From: JANMZR01 sp040385875
GTDB taxonomy: Bacteria; Bacteroidota; Bacteroidia; Cytophagales; Spirosomataceae
DNA length: 15,392 bases
Assembly: GCA_040385875.1 (NCBI GenBank)
Contig: JAZKGO010000220.1
Span: 1-15,392 of the forward strand
Direction of reading: 5' to 3'
Position 1 is the first letter of the stretch; each line of letters begins with the position of its first letter. The notes under the pieces were generated by a model that was not told where the DNA came from, made no database searches, and worked only from the letters and a program-made list of their open reading frames with translations. Of the stretch, positions 13,972 through 15,392 are shown piece by piece. The position numbers were made by a program, and so were the translations under genes.

Positions 13972-15392
13972 ATGCAAAATATACTACAGTTTTTAGGGAA
14001 TATGGAATGGTGGATGTGGTTGATAGGGGTTATAGTTGGATTGGGGATCTATGATATTTCACAAAAGAAAAGAACTATTCTTCACAATTTTCCAGTAGTG
14101 GGCCACCTCCGGTATCTATTGGAAAGTGTCGGGCCTGAAATAAGACAATATTTTGTGGCCAATAATCGAGAGGAGCTACCCTTTAACAGAAGGCAGCGGT
14201 CTTGGATTTATGCTTCCTCCAAAAAAGAGAATAATTTTCAAGGTTTTGGTACAGATCAGGATATGACTTCATCAGGTTATATTTTTCTGAAACCGGCCAT
14301 GTTGCCATTCAAATTACCCCCGAACCATATTAATTTGAAAGAACCGAGTACGGTTCCCTGTGCCAAGGTGATTGGTTTGGCCAATAATAGGAAGAAACCC
14401 TACCGTCCATTTTCTGTCGTAAATCTTTCAGGGATGAGCTTTGGCTCTCTGTCCTCTACAGCTTTGCAAGCGATGAATTTGGGTGCCAAAAAATTTGGTG
14501 CTTATCATAATACGGGTGAAGGTTCACTCTCGCCTTACCATTGCAATGGTGCCGATGTAATCCTCAATATTGGGACTGCCTATTTCGGAGTTAGAGACCT
14601 TGATGGCAATTTTTCAATTGAAAAATTGCTGGAAATGATAGAAAAGAACCCATTTATTCGAGCCATCGAACTCAAGCTTTCCCAGGGAGCCAAACCAGGC
14701 AAAGGCGGTGTATTACCCGCCGCTAAAATAACTAAGGAAATTGCAGCAATCAGGAATATTCCAATGGGGGTAGATGTATTATCGCCAGCGAGTCATTCAG
14801 CTTTTTCAAATATTGAGGAAATGCTTGAATTTATTGAGCTAATGGCAGACAAAACTGGACTACCAGTGGGTATCAAATCGGCCGTGGGTAAGTTAGAGAT
14901 GTGGGAAGAATTAGCTGAAAAAATGGCTCAGTCGGGCAAGGGACCCGATTTTATCACTATCGATGGGGGCGAAGGAGGCACTGGTGCCGCTCCTCCAGCT
15001 TTTGCCGATCATGTTTCCCTGCCATTCACGTTTGCCTTTTCGAAAGTGTACCAAATATTTCAGAAATACAACCTTTCGGAAAGAATCGTATTTATTGCCT
15101 CGGGTAAGCTAGGCTTTCCTGCTAATGCGATGATGGCCTTTGCAATGGGTGCGGATTTGGTGAATGTAGCCAGAGAAGCCATGCTTTCGATTGGTTGTAT
15201 TCAAGCCCAAGTATGCCATACCAACCGCTGCCCGAGTGGGGTAGCCACCAATAATCCTTGGTTACAATCGGGTATTGACCCCGCATTAAAAAGCGAAAGA
15301 ATGTACAATTATTTCAAAGCGCTCAATAAGGAAATATTGGAACTCTCCCACGCATGTGGATACGAACATCCCTGCCAACTCACCATGACAGA
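13972..15392 (+). CDS. FMN-binding glutamate synthase family protein (partial, C-terminus beyond window)
   Basis: 473 codons are readable to the window edge without a stop. The protein resembles the FMN/Fe-S synthase domain of glutamate synthase, but standalone: it lacks the N-terminal glutaminase domain and instead starts with a short membrane segment (about 12-27, EWWMWLIGVIVGLGIY). Motifs include VVNLSGMSFGSLS (149-161), the HNTGEGSLSPYH block, ELKLSQGAKPGKGG, IDGGEGGTGA (330-339, FMN/substrate region), ASGKLGFP and a C-x5-C-x4-C cluster (Cys409, 415, 420) followed by PSGVAT, as in the [3Fe-4S] site of GltS. Members of this family are common and their true reaction is often unproven. The start is the ATG at 13972. 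It lies 57 bp after aroA on the same strand and may be co-transcribed. About 30-60 residues are probably missing. Confidence 0.93.
   Translation, partial: MQNILQFLGNMEWWMWLIGVIVGLGIYDISQKKRTILHNFPVVGHLRYLLESVGPEIRQYFVANNREELPFNRRQRSWIYASSKKENNFQGFGTDQDMTSSGYIFLKPAMLPFKLPPNHINLKEPSTVPCAKVIGLANNRKKPYRPFSVVNLSGMSFGSLSSTALQAMNLGAKKFGAYHNTGEGSLSPYHCNGADVILNIGTAYFGVRDLDGNFSIEKLLEMIEKNPFIRAIELKLSQGAKPGKGGVLPAAKITKEIAAIRNIPMGVDVLSPASHSAFSNIEEMLEFIELMADKTGLPVGIKSAVGKLEMWEELAEKMAQSGKGPDFITIDGGEGGTGAAPPAFADHVSLPFTFAFSKVYQIFQKYNLSERIVFIASGKLGFPANAMMAFAMGADLVNVAREAMLSIGCIQAQVCHTNRCPSGVATNNPWLQSGIDPALKSERMYNYFKALNKEILELSHACGYEHPCQLTMT

Noticed and set aside
13684..13977. 97-codon minus-strand frame over the 3' end of aroA
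   Set aside because: Antisense to conserved AroA motifs (DDHR, AKSYPSFW); no recognisable domain.

Overview
The window looks like an ordinary chromosomal stretch from a member of the Bacteroidota, most likely a Cytophagales-type organism. The DNA is AT-rich. Several genes lack clear Shine-Dalgarno sites, and many are preceded by the Bacteroidota-type -7 box TAnnTTTG. The gene set includes families typical of this phylum: a DUF3276/PUR-like protein, a DUF4369/TlpA-like thioredoxin protein and a DUF5723 envelope protein. I see no rRNA, tRNA, CRISPR array, intact transposon, prophage or recognisable defence system.

Layout. (1) 1-964, minus strand: the start of ychF (cut by the window edge) and a small PUR/DUF3276 gene, separated by a clear intrinsic terminator. 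(2) 1078-2582, plus strand: an RlpA-like double-psi beta-barrel protein and a DUF58 protein. The DUF58 gene meets, tail to tail with only 2 bp between, a minus-strand secreted thioredoxin-fold protein (2585-3994). (3) 4169-5802: a YdcF/ElyC-like DUF218 membrane protein (plus) and phosphofructokinase pfkA (minus) converge on a run of 100 Ns. Both 3' ends are lost in that gap. (4) 5803-6506: about 700 bp without a convincing gene. It holds an unusual cluster of hairpins and short direct repeats and may include a decayed reading frame. (5) 6507-8084, plus: a DUF5723 envelope protein, tail to tail with a minus-strand block Ldh-family dehydrogenase, mltG, hslU (11712 down to 8094). (6) 11889-15392, plus: a DUF502 membrane protein, aroA and an FMN-binding glutamate-synthase-like protein that runs off the window.

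Functionally the region mixes cell-envelope and peptidoglycan work (RlpA-like, MltG, YdcF/ElyC-like, DUF5723, DUF502), central metabolism (PfkA, AroA, Ldh2-type dehydrogenase, GltS-like) and protein or translation quality control (HslU, YchF). I did not find a new multi-gene system. The least explained parts are the 5.8-6.1 kb intergenic element, an Asp-to-Asn change in the nucleotide-binding motif of PfkA, and a possible 43-codon gene between DUF502 and aroA.
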